From DYCT01 sp051875715 (GTDB lineage Bacteria > Bacteroidota > Bacteroidia > Bacteroidales > Bacteroidaceae): a stretch of DNA of 64,000 nt. The position numbers and the translations under genes were made by a program. Where the stretch lies: NCBI GenBank assembly GCA_051875715.1, contig JBJEHD010000009.1:1-64000 (forward strand). Reading direction: 5' to 3'. This document shows, one piece after another, positions 36,396 to 45,405 of the stretch. Position 1 is the stretch's first letter. Every line of letters starts with the position of its first letter. The notes beneath the pieces are model-generated. The model had not been told where the DNA came from and ran no database searches. It saw only the letters and a list, made by a program, of their open reading frames with translations.

Positions 36396-38099
36396 TCAAC
36401 GCACCACGCGCACCACTTCTTCGTTCGGGTCCCAACCCAGTACCTCGGCCACCGTGTAGCCTTTCGGGCTCTTCAACTGGCGGCTGAACTTGGCGCGCGC
36501 CTTCGGGTTGGCTCCCTCGCCGGTACTGCCGTATTCGGCGTAGCGCACCGTCTTCTCAGCCTCCTTCTTGTTCCAGTTGTGCCAGCCCTCGGGGGCGATG
36601 TGTCCGTCCATCTGGCAACGGACGAACACGGCCTGGGCGTACGGACGCCACGGACGCGACAGGTAGACCTTATCCACTCCCGGCGCGGCGGTCAGGCGGC
36701 AGTCGAGGAAGACGTAACCGTGGGCTCGGCCCTGGTCGGTTGACGGGGCCGTCACGTAGCCATTGCCCAGGCTGTGGATGGTGCAGCGGTTGAACACGGC
36801 CGTCGACCAGCCGAAGATGAAGTCCACCGTACCCTCAATGTAGCAATCCTCGTAATACTGGCTGCAGGTGCGCCCGTAGGTGTAGAGGGTGTCCTGATGG
36901 CCCAGGAAGCGGCAATGGCGGAACACCGCGCGGTCTGCGCTGACAAAGCAGGCCACCGCCTGGCCCACGCGTCCGGCCCGGTTCTCGAACGTCAGGTTCT
37001 CGGCGTGGAAGCCCAGGCCGTAGATGTAGCACGAGGCCGACCCGCTGGTCGACATCTCTTCGCCGAAGCGGTTCTTCCGGCTGGCATAGTCCGCCCCGCT
37101 GATGACCGCGCCCTCTTGCCCGATCAGGGTGACGTTGATTTTGCTGGGAGGTACGATGAGTTTCTCTTCGTACACACCCTTGCGCACCAGGATGGTGGTA
37201 CGGCCTTCCTTCCGATAGTCCGGCACGGCATCGATGGCTTCCTGGATGGTGAAGAAATCGCCCGAGCCGTCTTGCGCCACCACGAAGTCGTAGTGCCGCA
37301 CGTAGGGGGCCAGGGCCGGAATCTGCTCGGCTATGGCGTCGACAGCCAAGCCGGCCACCACGCGTGCGCCATATACGTTGAGGTGGGTGTTGTCCTTCTT
37401 ACCCTTGGGATGGGCGGCCACCGTGTTGGCGGGCACCCACATAAACAGTTTGCGCGACTCCACCGGGCCCATGCCTTCCACCAGGTCGTGCGTCAGCCGG
37501 TTCATGTCGATGAAGGTCACGCCCTCTTCGCGGGCCACCCGCCGGGGCGACTCCAGATAGGCTCCGTGCGTGTCCACCAGCCGGTTGCCTTCGGGCTTGT
37601 CGTCGGCCGAGGCATCCTTGGGCTTGTCGTCGGCCAGGACGGCCGTCGGGTCCACACCGAAGTTGCGGCGCACGATGGAGTTGAACAACACGGGGATGCC
37701 CCCCTTCTGCCTGGTTTCGCGCACGAAGCGGCGCAAGTTTTCGTCGAAGGTCGTGCCCGGGTCGGTATGGCGCAGCGAGTCGGGCTTCTCGTCGTTGTGG
37801 CCGAACTGGATGAACACGTAGTCGCCCTTCTGCACCTGGGCGATGACGCGGGACCACCGGCCTTCGTCGATGAAGCTCTTCGTGCTCCGTCCGTTCACGG
37901 CATGGTTGTCGATGCGTACGTCTTCGCTGAAGAATCCGGGCAGCACATGGCCCCATCCGCGTTCCGGGTTGCCACCGTCCAGTTTCTTGTTGGCCATCGT
38001 CGAGTCGCCAATCATGTAAATCGTCAGGCCTCCGCGGTCGGCCTTGAAGGCCACGCAGCACACACACGCCAGCAGCAGCCATACCAGTCTGTTTTTCAT
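36396..38099 (-). CDS. CE12-CE8 fusion: rhamnogalacturonan acetylesterase plus pectin methylesterase
   Basis: A 567-residue exported protein with two pectin-esterase domains. After a signal peptide (1-22), residues about 25-255 form an SGNH hydrolase of CE12 type: block I GDSTMANKK, block III FGHNDEK, block V DNTHLN. Residues about 270-567 form a right-handed beta-helix pectin methylesterase (CE8), with GHQDTLYTYG, the catalytic Asp in GTVDFIFG and the substrate-binding Arg in YLSRPWRPYAQ. The pair would strip acetyl groups and methyl esters from the same chain, preparing it for the lyase. The ATG at 38099 begins the signal peptide; the upstream in-frame extension is repeat DNA, not protein. 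Confidence 0.93.
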   Translation of the reverse strand: MKNRLVWLLLACVCCVAFKADRGGLTIYMIGDSTMANKKLDGGNPERGWGHVLPGFFSEDVRIDNHAVNGRSTKSFIDEGRWSRVIAQVQKGDYVFIQFGHNDEKPDSLRHTDPGTTFDENLRRFVRETRQKGGIPVLFNSIVRRNFGVDPTAVLADDKPKDASADDKPEGNRLVDTHGAYLESPRRVAREEGVTFIDMNRLTHDLVEGMGPVESRKLFMWVPANTVAAHPKGKKDNTHLNVYGARVVAGLAVDAIAEQIPALAPYVRHYDFVVAQDGSGDFFTIQEAIDAVPDYRKEGRTTILVRKGVYEEKLIVPPSKINVTLIGQEGAVISGADYASRKNRFGEEMSTSGSASCYIYGLGFHAENLTFENRAGRVGQAVACFVSADRAVFRHCRFLGHQDTLYTYGRTCSQYYEDCYIEGTVDFIFGWSTAVFNRCTIHSLGNGYVTAPSTDQGRAHGYVFLDCRLTAAPGVDKVYLSRPWRPYAQAVFVRCQMDGHIAPEGWHNWNKKEAEKTVRYAEYGSTGEGANPKARAKFSRQLKSPKGYTVAEVLGWDPNEEVVRVVR

Positions 38100-38179
38100 A
38101 TCGTTCTTGGTTTTTAGGTTTCGATGTGCAATATTAACCATTCCCCTGCAAAACCACGTGGAATAATTGACCTTTTCAC

Positions 38180-38322
38180 GCGTGTACACGCATCGGCCTT
38201 CGCGTGTACACGCGAGAGGCTTCGTCTGTATAGGCGTTTGGAGGCCCGTCCGCACGCAACTGGCCGGTGCGTTGCAACGGCCTTGCAATCGCGTTGCAAC
38301 GGCGTTGCAACACCGGTGCAAC
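38180..38322. repeat. Composite 22-bp plus 11-bp periodic array, second copy
   Basis: Three 22-bp units at 38180, 38202 and 38224; the first two begin with the palindrome GCGTGTACACGC, the third is degenerate. After a 26-base gap come 11-bp TTGCAA units at 38272, 38283, 38294 and 38305, and a last partial one at 38316. The unit types and their order match 13793-13883. It lies upstream of the CE12-CE8 gene in a 330-base gap. Confidence 0.88.
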
Positions 38323-38340
38323 AGGGTCGTCCGAAAACGG

Positions 38341-38368
38341 AAAAGGCTGCAAGCAAATGCCTGCAGCC
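38341..38368 (-). terminator. Terminator of the gene at 38430
   Basis: GGCTGCA/TGCAGCC stem extended by GCA/TGC; on the minus strand it is followed by TTTT. It ends the PUL transcript before the CE12-CE8 gene. Confidence 0.7.
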
Positions 38369-38429
38369 CCTCCCAAAAAATGTCTAATATCTATCAATTG
38401 TAACAACTAATAGCCTTGTTCCATGTGGA

Positions 38430-39290
38430 TTATTTTACCACCTTCACAACCTTCACGTTGCCGTTGGCCAACGTCTGCTTTACAATGTTCACGCCCTTAA
38501 CCGGCTGAGCCATTTCCACACCGTTCGTCGTGAAGTAAGATTCAGCAACCACTTCGGCAGCCTCTACCGTGCTGATGGCATCGCCTTCGCCCGGAGTGAA
38601 CTTGTAGCCGCAGAGCATCAGTTTCGAACCCGTAGCCAATACGATGTATACCTTGCCGGCCTTTACGTTCAGCGTGCAGCCCATGAAAGCGTTTTCGTTC
38701 GTAGGCTGAGCAGCAGGAACTTCAGCAAGGAAAGTACCCCACGTAGCGGCGTCAACATCGGTGCTCCAGTAGCCGCCCCAGTACTGACCGGCGTTGTAGC
38801 CCCATTCAGCAGCAAACGTACCGTCGAACGCGTCGCCTTCGAGGAATTCCTGTGTGGTTTCGATTACCCAGAACTGCTTGTTCCAGCCGGCCTTGAAGGC
38901 AACGTCCAACGAACCGTCAACCGTCGGGCGGAATTCAGCGCGAGCAGCGTCGAGCGTAGCAGCCTTGTTCAACGAAGGAATCTTCGGATCGCCAATGGTA
39001 GCACCGTTCACCGTACCCTGCACATAACCCTTGCCGTAGGTTTCGCCGTTGAATTCGAACGTACCGGCTTCTGCATCCGGTTTTGCCAACCAGCCCGTAC
39101 CGTCGGCCGTAATCTGGGCAGCCGTGAACGTGATGCCCGGAACGGACGTGATTTCCTGACCTTCGGTCAAAGCCTGAGCGTCAGCTGCAAGACCCTTTTC
39201 CGTGATGTAGTCGGCAGCTTTCCATACACCCTGTGCAGAAGCACATACACTTGCCATCAAGGCAGCAGCAAAAAGTAAATTCTTTTTCAT
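38430..39290 (-). CDS. Exported PUL protein with type-IX-like C-terminus, unknown
   Basis: A 286-residue protein with a signal peptide (MKKNLLFAAALMASVCASAQ) and a beta-rich body rich in Trp, Tyr and Gly (WGYNAGQYWGGYWSTD). Its last 40 residues, around FTTNGVEMAQPVKGVNIVKQ and ending VKVVKVVK, have the G..v..P..G.yIv pattern of type IX secretion C-terminal domains. I do not recognise the body. Position behind SusC/SusD and a lipoprotein suggests a surface pectin-binding or lyase-like role. A hairpin separates it from the lipoprotein gene, so it may be expressed at a different level. Confidence 0.7.
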   Translation of the reverse strand: MKKNLLFAAALMASVCASAQGVWKAADYITEKGLAADAQALTEGQEITSVPGITFTAAQITADGTGWLAKPDAEAGTFEFNGETYGKGYVQGTVNGATIGDPKIPSLNKAATLDAARAEFRPTVDGSLDVAFKAGWNKQFWVIETTQEFLEGDAFDGTFAAEWGYNAGQYWGGYWSTDVDAATWGTFLAEVPAAQPTNENAFMGCTLNVKAGKVYIVLATGSKLMLCGYKFTPGEGDAISTVEAAEVVAESYFTTNGVEMAQPVKGVNIVKQTLANGNVKVVKVVK

Positions 39291-39357
39291 ACCTGTAAGT
39301 TTTTAAAGTTAATAAATGATTAAATGTTGTTTAATTGCTATTTAAAAGGCTGCGGAC

Positions 39358-39384
39358 GGTGTGCGGCCCCTGCGGCCGCACACC
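39358..39384 (-). terminator. Strong hairpin inside the PUL operon
   Basis: GGTGTGCGGCC pairs perfectly with GGCCGCACACC around a 5-base loop. On the minus strand, TTTT follows only after about 10 bases, so it may act as a partial terminator or an mRNA-stabilising 3' end for the susCD-lipoprotein transcript. Confidence 0.6.
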
Positions 39385-39400
39385 CCGCTTGCCTCACGTT

Positions 39401-39853
39401 TTATTGTTTCGTCCCGTTGAAACGGTAGGTCACGGCCGTGGCAGCATTGCTCAACGACGTGCCGGCCTTGTTCAAGGGCACATAGAAAATCAAGTCGTTG
39501 CCCGACAGGCGTCCGGCCAGTTTCGGATACTGGCTGCCGCACGAGAAGGTGATGTCCTCGTTGGCCTTGGCCGGATTCACCACACCGGTCAGGTTCAGTC
39601 CCTTCGAAGCCGAAGAGAACTGGAAGGTCACGGCCCAGGTCTTCTCGTTGGTCGTATATTCGGCGAACGAAATCACGGCATCGTCGCAGAAGGCGGCCTC
39701 GTTGGCGGCGTTCACCATCGCACCGCTGAAGGTCAAGCCAATCACATTGTCACGCACATCGGTCTTCGTACGCACTTCGTCATCGTCGTCGCATGCCGTG
39801 AATGCCAAGACCACACCCATCAGCATCATATAGAATATGCTTCTCAGTTTCAT
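39401..39853 (-). CDS. Small PUL lipoprotein
   Basis: A 150-residue lipoprotein with a signal ending VLAFTAC (Cys21) followed by DDDDE, an acidic stretch typical of Bacteroidota lipoprotein export to the cell surface. The rest is beta-rich with no family I recognise. It follows susD after 25 bases, so it is the third gene of the susC-susD operon and likely a surface glycan-binding protein. Confidence 0.75.
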   Translation of the reverse strand: MKLRSIFYMMLMGVVLAFTACDDDDEVRTKTDVRDNVIGLTFSGAMVNAANEAAFCDDAVISFAEYTTNEKTWAVTFQFSSASKGLNLTGVVNPAKANEDITFSCGSQYPKLAGRLSGNDLIFYVPLNKAGTSLSNAATAVTYRFNGTKQ

Positions 39854-39878
39854 AGTTTGTATCTCCTTTCGTTAATGT

Positions 39879-41741
39879 TTATTTTGCTTCCTCTTCGGCG
39901 CTCGGTGCCGTAGCCGTGTAACCCGGGTTCTGGTCCACCGGATTCAAGCCGGTGTTCAAGCCCATTTCGTTGGCCGGAATCGGGCGCAGCCACTTGATGG
40001 CACCGCCCACACCCTGCATATCGGCCTCGGAAGCCACATCAGGATTCCAACGGACGTTGTAGCGGACCAACTGGCGCGTACGGCGCAGGTCCATCCAGCG
40101 GTAGTATTCGCCCAGCGTTTCGCGGGCACGCTCGTCGAGCACCACGTCGATGTCCTGCTCGGCAGCCACGTAAGCCTCATCGTCGGCATCGTAGCGGCGG
40201 TACGAAGCATAGTCGGTCAGTTCGGCAGCGTTGGAACGCTTGCGAACCGCGTTCAGATACTTCAGCGAGTTGGTCTTGTCGCCAGCCAAGAGGTAGGCCT
40301 CGGCAGCCGTCAGATAGATTTCGCTGGCGTTCAGCACCACGATGTCGCGATAGCAGCCCTTGCTCTGGCCGATGCTGGAGTCCGTCTCCTTGTCGTCGAA
40401 CTTGCACACGGGCGGGAAGGCGCCCACTTTGCCCGACGCTTCGGTGAACGAATAGCGGTTTTCGCTTTCCAACGAACCGTCGGCCTTGTAGGTAATCCAG
40501 CGGGCGTCGTTGGCGCTGCGGATGATCTGAGCCTTGTTCTTGTAGCCCGTCGTCACGAACTGAGCGGCATGAGCCGTCACGTAAGCATCCACGTCGGCAT
40601 CAGTCTCATACCAAGCGGGGAAGTAGAACGAGATGGGCGTTGCGGCCAGTTTGTCGGCAGCCACCTTGTAGGCAGCATAGTAGCCTTCGTTGTCCCAGTC
40701 GCCTTTGTAGTTGTAGATGGTCTTCATGAAGGTGGCATCGTAGCGGGCGTCGCCCTTCTCGAAGAGGTAGAACGTCTTGGCCGTTGGGCAAAGGCCGTTG
40801 GCCATACCCTTCACACCCAGCGTGTTCGCGCCAAGGTACGTACCGAAGTAGTTCTGCTGCGAGTGTCCGCCATCTATTTGGTTCAGCATCGAAGCACGGT
40901 CGTATTGGATGGCGAAAATCACCTCCTTGTTGTTCTCGTTGCTCGGCGACCACTTGTCGGCAAACGGCATCGTCAAAGGAACGGCATCGGCCACAGCGGC
41001 AGCCGTCGTGGCAGCCAGCGTGAAGCGTTCGGTCGACTTCACCGAGTAGGTACCCTTGGCGGCATCGGTCAGTTCCGTATCGAGGTCCCAGGCCTGAGCA
41101 AGATAGACCTTGGCCAGCAGCGCCTTGGCAGCCATCTTGCTGGCACGGCCCGTGTTGTCCGTCTCAGGCAAATTGCCATCGCCGAGGTCCTTCAGTTCGT
41201 CCACCAAGAAAGAGTAGACCGTAGCCACATCCGCACGCGGATAGTCCGACGAAGCGGAAGCAATGTAGTCCTTCACCAAAGGTACGCCGCCAAACTGCTG
41301 CGTCAGCACGTAGTAAGCATAGGCACGGATGAAGCGGGCTTCGTCCACCCAGACCTGCTTTTCGGCAAAGTCGCCGTTCTTCGGAGCGTAATAGAGCACG
41401 CAGTTGGCCGAGTTGACGACATTGTACAAGTGCGTGTAGAGGCTGGTCACTTCGGCATCTTCCGACGTCAGCGAGTAGCGTTCGAGGGTTTCCGAACCAC
41501 GGCTGTTGCGCATCGGCATATAAAGGTCGGTACCGGAAGCGAAGATGTAGGGCGACGAATAAGCGTCGCGCATCGCGAAATAAGCCTGGTTGAGCAGCGT
41601 GGAGAGTCCCTCCTTCTGCGAGAACTGCTCGTCGGCAGTCACGGTCGATTTGTTGTCCGCATCCAAAAAGTCCGAGCAACTGCTCAAACCGCCCAGCATC
41701 AGGCAAGCGACTGCGGAATATGCAAGAATATTTGTTTTCAT
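39879..41741 (-). CDS. SusD/RagB-family surface glycan-binding lipoprotein
   Basis: A 620-residue SusD-like protein. The lipobox LGGLSSC (Cys22) is followed by SDFLD, the usual SusD start. The TPR-like helical scaffold (SusD-like N domain and RagB C domain, with ETLGEYYRWMDLRRT near the end) is intact. It forms the lid of the SusC pore and delivers pectin oligosaccharides to it. It starts 23 bases after the susC stop. Confidence 0.96.
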   Translation of the reverse strand: MKTNILAYSAVACLMLGGLSSCSDFLDADNKSTVTADEQFSQKEGLSTLLNQAYFAMRDAYSSPYIFASGTDLYMPMRNSRGSETLERYSLTSEDAEVTSLYTHLYNVVNSANCVLYYAPKNGDFAEKQVWVDEARFIRAYAYYVLTQQFGGVPLVKDYIASASSDYPRADVATVYSFLVDELKDLGDGNLPETDNTGRASKMAAKALLAKVYLAQAWDLDTELTDAAKGTYSVKSTERFTLAATTAAAVADAVPLTMPFADKWSPSNENNKEVIFAIQYDRASMLNQIDGGHSQQNYFGTYLGANTLGVKGMANGLCPTAKTFYLFEKGDARYDATFMKTIYNYKGDWDNEGYYAAYKVAADKLAATPISFYFPAWYETDADVDAYVTAHAAQFVTTGYKNKAQIIRSANDARWITYKADGSLESENRYSFTEASGKVGAFPPVCKFDDKETDSSIGQSKGCYRDIVVLNASEIYLTAAEAYLLAGDKTNSLKYLNAVRKRSNAAELTDYASYRRYDADDEAYVAAEQDIDVVLDERARETLGEYYRWMDLRRTRQLVRYNVRWNPDVASEADMQGVGGAIKWLRPIPANEMGLNTGLNPVDQNPGYTATAPSAEEEAK

Positions 41742-41764
41742 GATTGGATTGGTCTTTTTTAGAA

Positions 41765-44700
41765 TTAGAACTTCAAGTTAACACCAAACTGATACGTCAC
41801 CTTGCTCGGTCCGTCGTTCTTCAGCGCTGCGCCGGCCCATTCGGGGTCGAAGCCTTTGTACTTGCTGAATACGAACGGGTTGGTCACGTTGACGTACAGA
41901 CGCAGGTTCTGCACCTTGATCTTGTTCATCCACTTCTTCGGGAAGGTGTAACCCAGGATGATGTTGCGAATCTTCCAGTACGAAGCGTCGGTCACAGCGG
42001 CCATGTTCAATTTTTCTTTCACGTAGAATTGGCTGCCCACACCGTTGTTCGTCACACTGGCGTTCGGGAAGGGATATTCGCCGTAGTGCGTCGATTCCTG
42101 GTAGACCGGGTTGATGTACGAACCGTCGGCATTGATACCGTCGCAACCGATAATCGTACCGGCGGGGATGTAGTAGTCCATGTCGAGGTTGTTCCAGCCA
42201 CGGTAAGCGTAGTCGTAGTTCTCATGCAGGAAGGAGGAGTACACCTTGTAGTTCTGTTTGGTGTAGACGCCGATGGTCAGGTCCCAGTTCTTCCACGACA
42301 GGGTGGAGTTGATACTTCCCGTCCAGGCGGCATCACGGCTGCCCAGCACCTGACGGTCGTTGTCAGCGTCGATGACACCGTCGCCGTTCACATCTTCGAT
42401 AATCGGCATACCTTCACGCCAGCCATAGACGGCATAGTAGTAGTCGGCCGACTTCACATTGTCGCCCACCTGCATGCCGTGAGCCGCAGCATAAGCCTGG
42501 CCGGCCTTGTTGTCGGGGATGGCGATGTTCTTGTCGTTGACGATGCCTGCCCAGTTGTAGCAATAGACATTGTTGACCGGCTGGCCCACCTGCAGCGTCT
42601 TGACGATGTCGGCATAATCCTCATCATCGCTATTTCCTACCAGCAGGTCACTGGCTCCGTCGATGGTGAGCACCTTGTTCTTGTTATAAGCGAAGGTGAA
42701 GTTGGTTTCCCATCTCCAGTCGCCACGCTGTACGTTGACCGTGTTCAACGAGATTTCCACACCCCGGTTGCGCACCTCGCCGACGTTGTCCGTCAATTTG
42801 CCGCCACCGGAAACCAACGGCAGATAGCGTTCATAAAGCAGGTTCTTCGACAGTTTGTTGTAGAAGTCCACCGTACCGTTGATGCGGTTGTTGAAGAAGC
42901 CGAAGTCCACACCCACGTTCACTTCGTTCGACGTTTCCCAACTCAGCGCACGGTTCACCACGCCGCTCGGATAGTAGCCGAGAGCCAGTGCATTGGCAAA
43001 CGCGTAATAGTCCGGGCCGGAAGGCGTAGTGTGCGTAGCATAGTTGCCGATACCGGAGTTGTTACCCGTCACACCGTAGCTCAAACGCAGTTTCAAGTTG
43101 TCGAGCCAGTCGCGCTTCAACCAGCTTTCTTCCGACAGACGCCAAGCGGCAGCCACCGAGGGGAACCAGCCCCAACGATGTCCGTCGGCGAACTTCGACG
43201 AACCGTCGGTACGGACCGTACCTGTAATCATGTATTTGCCCTTGAACGAGTAGTTCAGACGCATGGCGTAGGAAACGAGGCTGTTCTCCTGATAGTCGGA
43301 AGTGTAAGACTGCATCGTACCCGTGCCGAGGTTGTACCACAACGTACCCTCAATCGGTTCGGTCACTTCCGTGTAATACTTCTCGTAGTTGTACGAATTC
43401 AAGCTGAACAAAGCCATCGCGCTGAACGAGTGGTCGTTCTTCGTGAAGTTGTAGTCAATCTGGTTGTCCCACGTCCAGTCCATCGCGTCGGTCGACGTCA
43501 CCGAAGCCTGCGGTGTGCGGCTGGCAAAAGTGCCGTTGTATTCGCCCGTGCGTACGCGGCTGTAGTTGGGCGAGAAGGTGGTCTTCAGCGTCAAGCCCTT
43601 CACCGGAGCCAGTGCGAAATAGATGTTACCCAGCGCGCGGTAGGTCTTGCTCTGCTTCACATCGTCCTCGATATAGCCGAACGGGTTGTACGTATCGGTG
43701 AACTGGTTGGAAGAATTGGAGCCCAATGCCTCGAAGTTACCCGGTTTGGGGTTGAGGTTGCCATCCGCATCATACGGAACGGCAAACGGCACCTGACGGT
43801 AGGCAATCTTCACGGCGTCGTCGCTGGCATAGTCATCGGCCATGTGCGTCAAGTTGAAGCTGATACCGGCCGAGAAGTATTTGTTGATTTTCGCATCCAC
43901 ACTACCTTTCACGTTGAAACGCTTCGAAGCGTCACCCTGGTAGATGCCTTCGTTCTCGTTGTAGCCCACACCCAAGTGATAGTTCACCTTATCGGTCTGA
44001 CCGCTGACGGAGATGTAGTGGTTCTGCTCGTGTCCGTTCTGCGTAATCAAGTCCGGCCAGTTGTAGGTCTTACCCGTACGCAAAGCCTCCTTGATGCGAG
44101 AAACACCGTTGTCGTCATAAATCATGCACTGCTCGTAGTTCGCGCCGCCCACCATGCGGTAAATCGGCTGAGCCGCATTGGGATTCTCGGTGGTCAAGAA
44201 CTGCATGAAACGCCACTGCGCAAACGCATCGGCATCCATGAATTCCGGCATACGGGCCACCTGCGATACGCCGTAGTATCCGTCGTAGCTCACGGTTGCC
44301 TTCGAGAGTTGTTTCTTCGACACCGTCGCACCGCTCTTGGTCGTCACCATGACCACACCGGCCGTAGCACGCGAACCGTAGATGGCCGTCGAAGAAGCGT
44401 CCTTCAAGATATCCATCCGCTCGATGTCCTGCGGGTTGAGGAAGTCGATGTCGGAGCAGATGATGCCGTCCACTACGTAGAGCGGAGTCACATCGCCGTT
44501 GATGGAGGACTTACCACGAATCTGAATGTCGAAACCGGCACCGCCACGGCCGCCGTTCTGCGTGATACTGGCGCCCGGCACCGATCCCTGCAAAGCCTGC
44601 AAAGCCGAAGTCGTACCTTTCGCCGTCAGGCTTTCTGCGCTGACCGAAGCAACCGAACCCGTCAAATCGCTCTTCTTCATCTGGCCGTAACCGACCACCA

Positions 44701-45028
44701 CCACCTCATCCAAGGTCTCGGTATCCTCGGCCAGGGTGATTGTCACATTCGTCTTGCCGGCTACCGACACTTCCTGCGTCGTATAACCAATGTAAGAAAC
44801 AACCAACGTTGCCTTGTCGGGCACGTTCGTCAATGCAAATTTGCCATCAAAATCAGTGATTGTTCCGTTCGTAGTCCCTTTCACCAACACGTTCACGCCA
44901 ATCATCGGCTCGCCGGCTGCGTCTTTCACCAGACCGGACACGGAACGGGATTGTGCAAAGGCTACCACACAAAGCATACTCATCAAAACGAAAGAATACG
45001 CTCTTCTTGTGAGACTTTTTAAATCCAT
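41765..45028 (-). CDS. SusC/RagA-family TonB-dependent transporter
   Basis: A 1087-residue outer-membrane transporter. Signal peptide (1-25), a carboxypeptidase-regulatory-like beta sandwich (VSGLVKDAAGEPMIGVNV, 30-105), the SusC plug signature LDEVVVVGYGQMKKSDLTGS near 110-130, and a 22-strand barrel ending in GVNLKF. Energised by TonB, it imports oligosaccharides presented by SusD. Full length. On the minus strand upstream, CACTTTTG (one base off TAnnTTTG) is the best promoter candidate. Confidence 0.97.
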   Translation of the reverse strand: MDLKSLTRRAYSFVLMSMLCVVAFAQSRSVSGLVKDAAGEPMIGVNVLVKGTTNGTITDFDGKFALTNVPDKATLVVSYIGYTTQEVSVAGKTNVTITLAEDTETLDEVVVVGYGQMKKSDLTGSVASVSAESLTAKGTTSALQALQGSVPGASITQNGGRGGAGFDIQIRGKSSINGDVTPLYVVDGIICSDIDFLNPQDIERMDILKDASSTAIYGSRATAGVVMVTTKSGATVSKKQLSKATVSYDGYYGVSQVARMPEFMDADAFAQWRFMQFLTTENPNAAQPIYRMVGGANYEQCMIYDDNGVSRIKEALRTGKTYNWPDLITQNGHEQNHYISVSGQTDKVNYHLGVGYNENEGIYQGDASKRFNVKGSVDAKINKYFSAGISFNLTHMADDYASDDAVKIAYRQVPFAVPYDADGNLNPKPGNFEALGSNSSNQFTDTYNPFGYIEDDVKQSKTYRALGNIYFALAPVKGLTLKTTFSPNYSRVRTGEYNGTFASRTPQASVTSTDAMDWTWDNQIDYNFTKNDHSFSAMALFSLNSYNYEKYYTEVTEPIEGTLWYNLGTGTMQSYTSDYQENSLVSYAMRLNYSFKGKYMITGTVRTDGSSKFADGHRWGWFPSVAAAWRLSEESWLKRDWLDNLKLRLSYGVTGNNSGIGNYATHTTPSGPDYYAFANALALGYYPSGVVNRALSWETSNEVNVGVDFGFFNNRINGTVDFYNKLSKNLLYERYLPLVSGGGKLTDNVGEVRNRGVEISLNTVNVQRGDWRWETNFTFAYNKNKVLTIDGASDLLVGNSDDEDYADIVKTLQVGQPVNNVYCYNWAGIVNDKNIAIPDNKAGQAYAAAHGMQVGDNVKSADYYYAVYGWREGMPIIEDVNGDGVIDADNDRQVLGSRDAAWTGSINSTLSWKNWDLTIGVYTKQNYKVYSSFLHENYDYAYRGWNNLDMDYYIPAGTIIGCDGINADGSYINPVYQESTHYGEYPFPNASVTNNGVGSQFYVKEKLNMAAVTDASYWKIRNIILGYTFPKKWMNKIKVQNLRLYVNVTNPFVFSKYKGFDPEWAGAALKNDGPSKVTYQFGVNLKF

Positions 45029-45222
45029 ACAGATGTGTTTTTATAGTTATTAAATTTAATTCGTGAGAGTTTCCCCTCTAATTCATCGATGCAAAAGTGC
45101 ACGGATTTAGGCAAGGCGTTGTGGACTTTTTAATGTATTATGTTGAATTTTTGTCTTCCTTCACACTTCCGTCCGTTACATGCCCAGTCCAGCACCCTCT
45201 GCCTCAACATAATAGCCAAGGC
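45029..45222. other. Upstream region of susC
   Basis: A non-coding stretch with a near -7 box on the minus strand (CACTTTTG, about 45099-45092). No operator repeat could be identified with confidence, though the HTCS target site should lie here. Confidence 0.35.
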
Positions 45223-45342
45223 GGTGTGTCATAATGGCCAATCTGCGGCGTTGCTATCGGCATTCGGCCTTGGTCGTGTACGCCAGTACACTCCCTTCGG
45301 CCTCAGCCTCAGCGCCTTGCATCTCGACCATTTTGACGCACC
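45223..45342. repeat. Long REP-like hairpin element
   Basis: Outer arms GGTGTGTCATAATGG and CCATTTTGACGCACC pair at 13 of 15 positions. The centre is a perfect GTGTAC-gcca-GTACAC hairpin at 45276-45291. The 120-base element reads as an imperfect palindrome throughout and lies between the PL1 terminator and susC. It resembles dispersed REP-type elements of Bacteroidales, from memory only. Confidence 0.6.
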
Positions 45343-45345
45343 TTT

Positions 45346-45382
45346 GAGGCTGCGCCAAAACATTCAGTTTTGACACAGCCTC
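45346..45382 (-). terminator. Terminator of the GH105-PL1 operon
   Basis: GAGGCTGCGCCAAAAC pairs with GTTTTGACACAGCCTC apart from two C-A mismatches, loop ATTCA. It lies 23 bases past the PL1 stop. Confidence 0.7.
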
Positions 45383-45405
45383 CCGTTTACCAAGCCGCAA
45401 GACGG

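Noticed and set aside
38100..38321. N-terminal extension of the CE12-CE8 protein to 38321
   Set aside because: The extension is encoded by the GTGTACAC/TTGCAA arrays and the real signal peptide starts at 38099.
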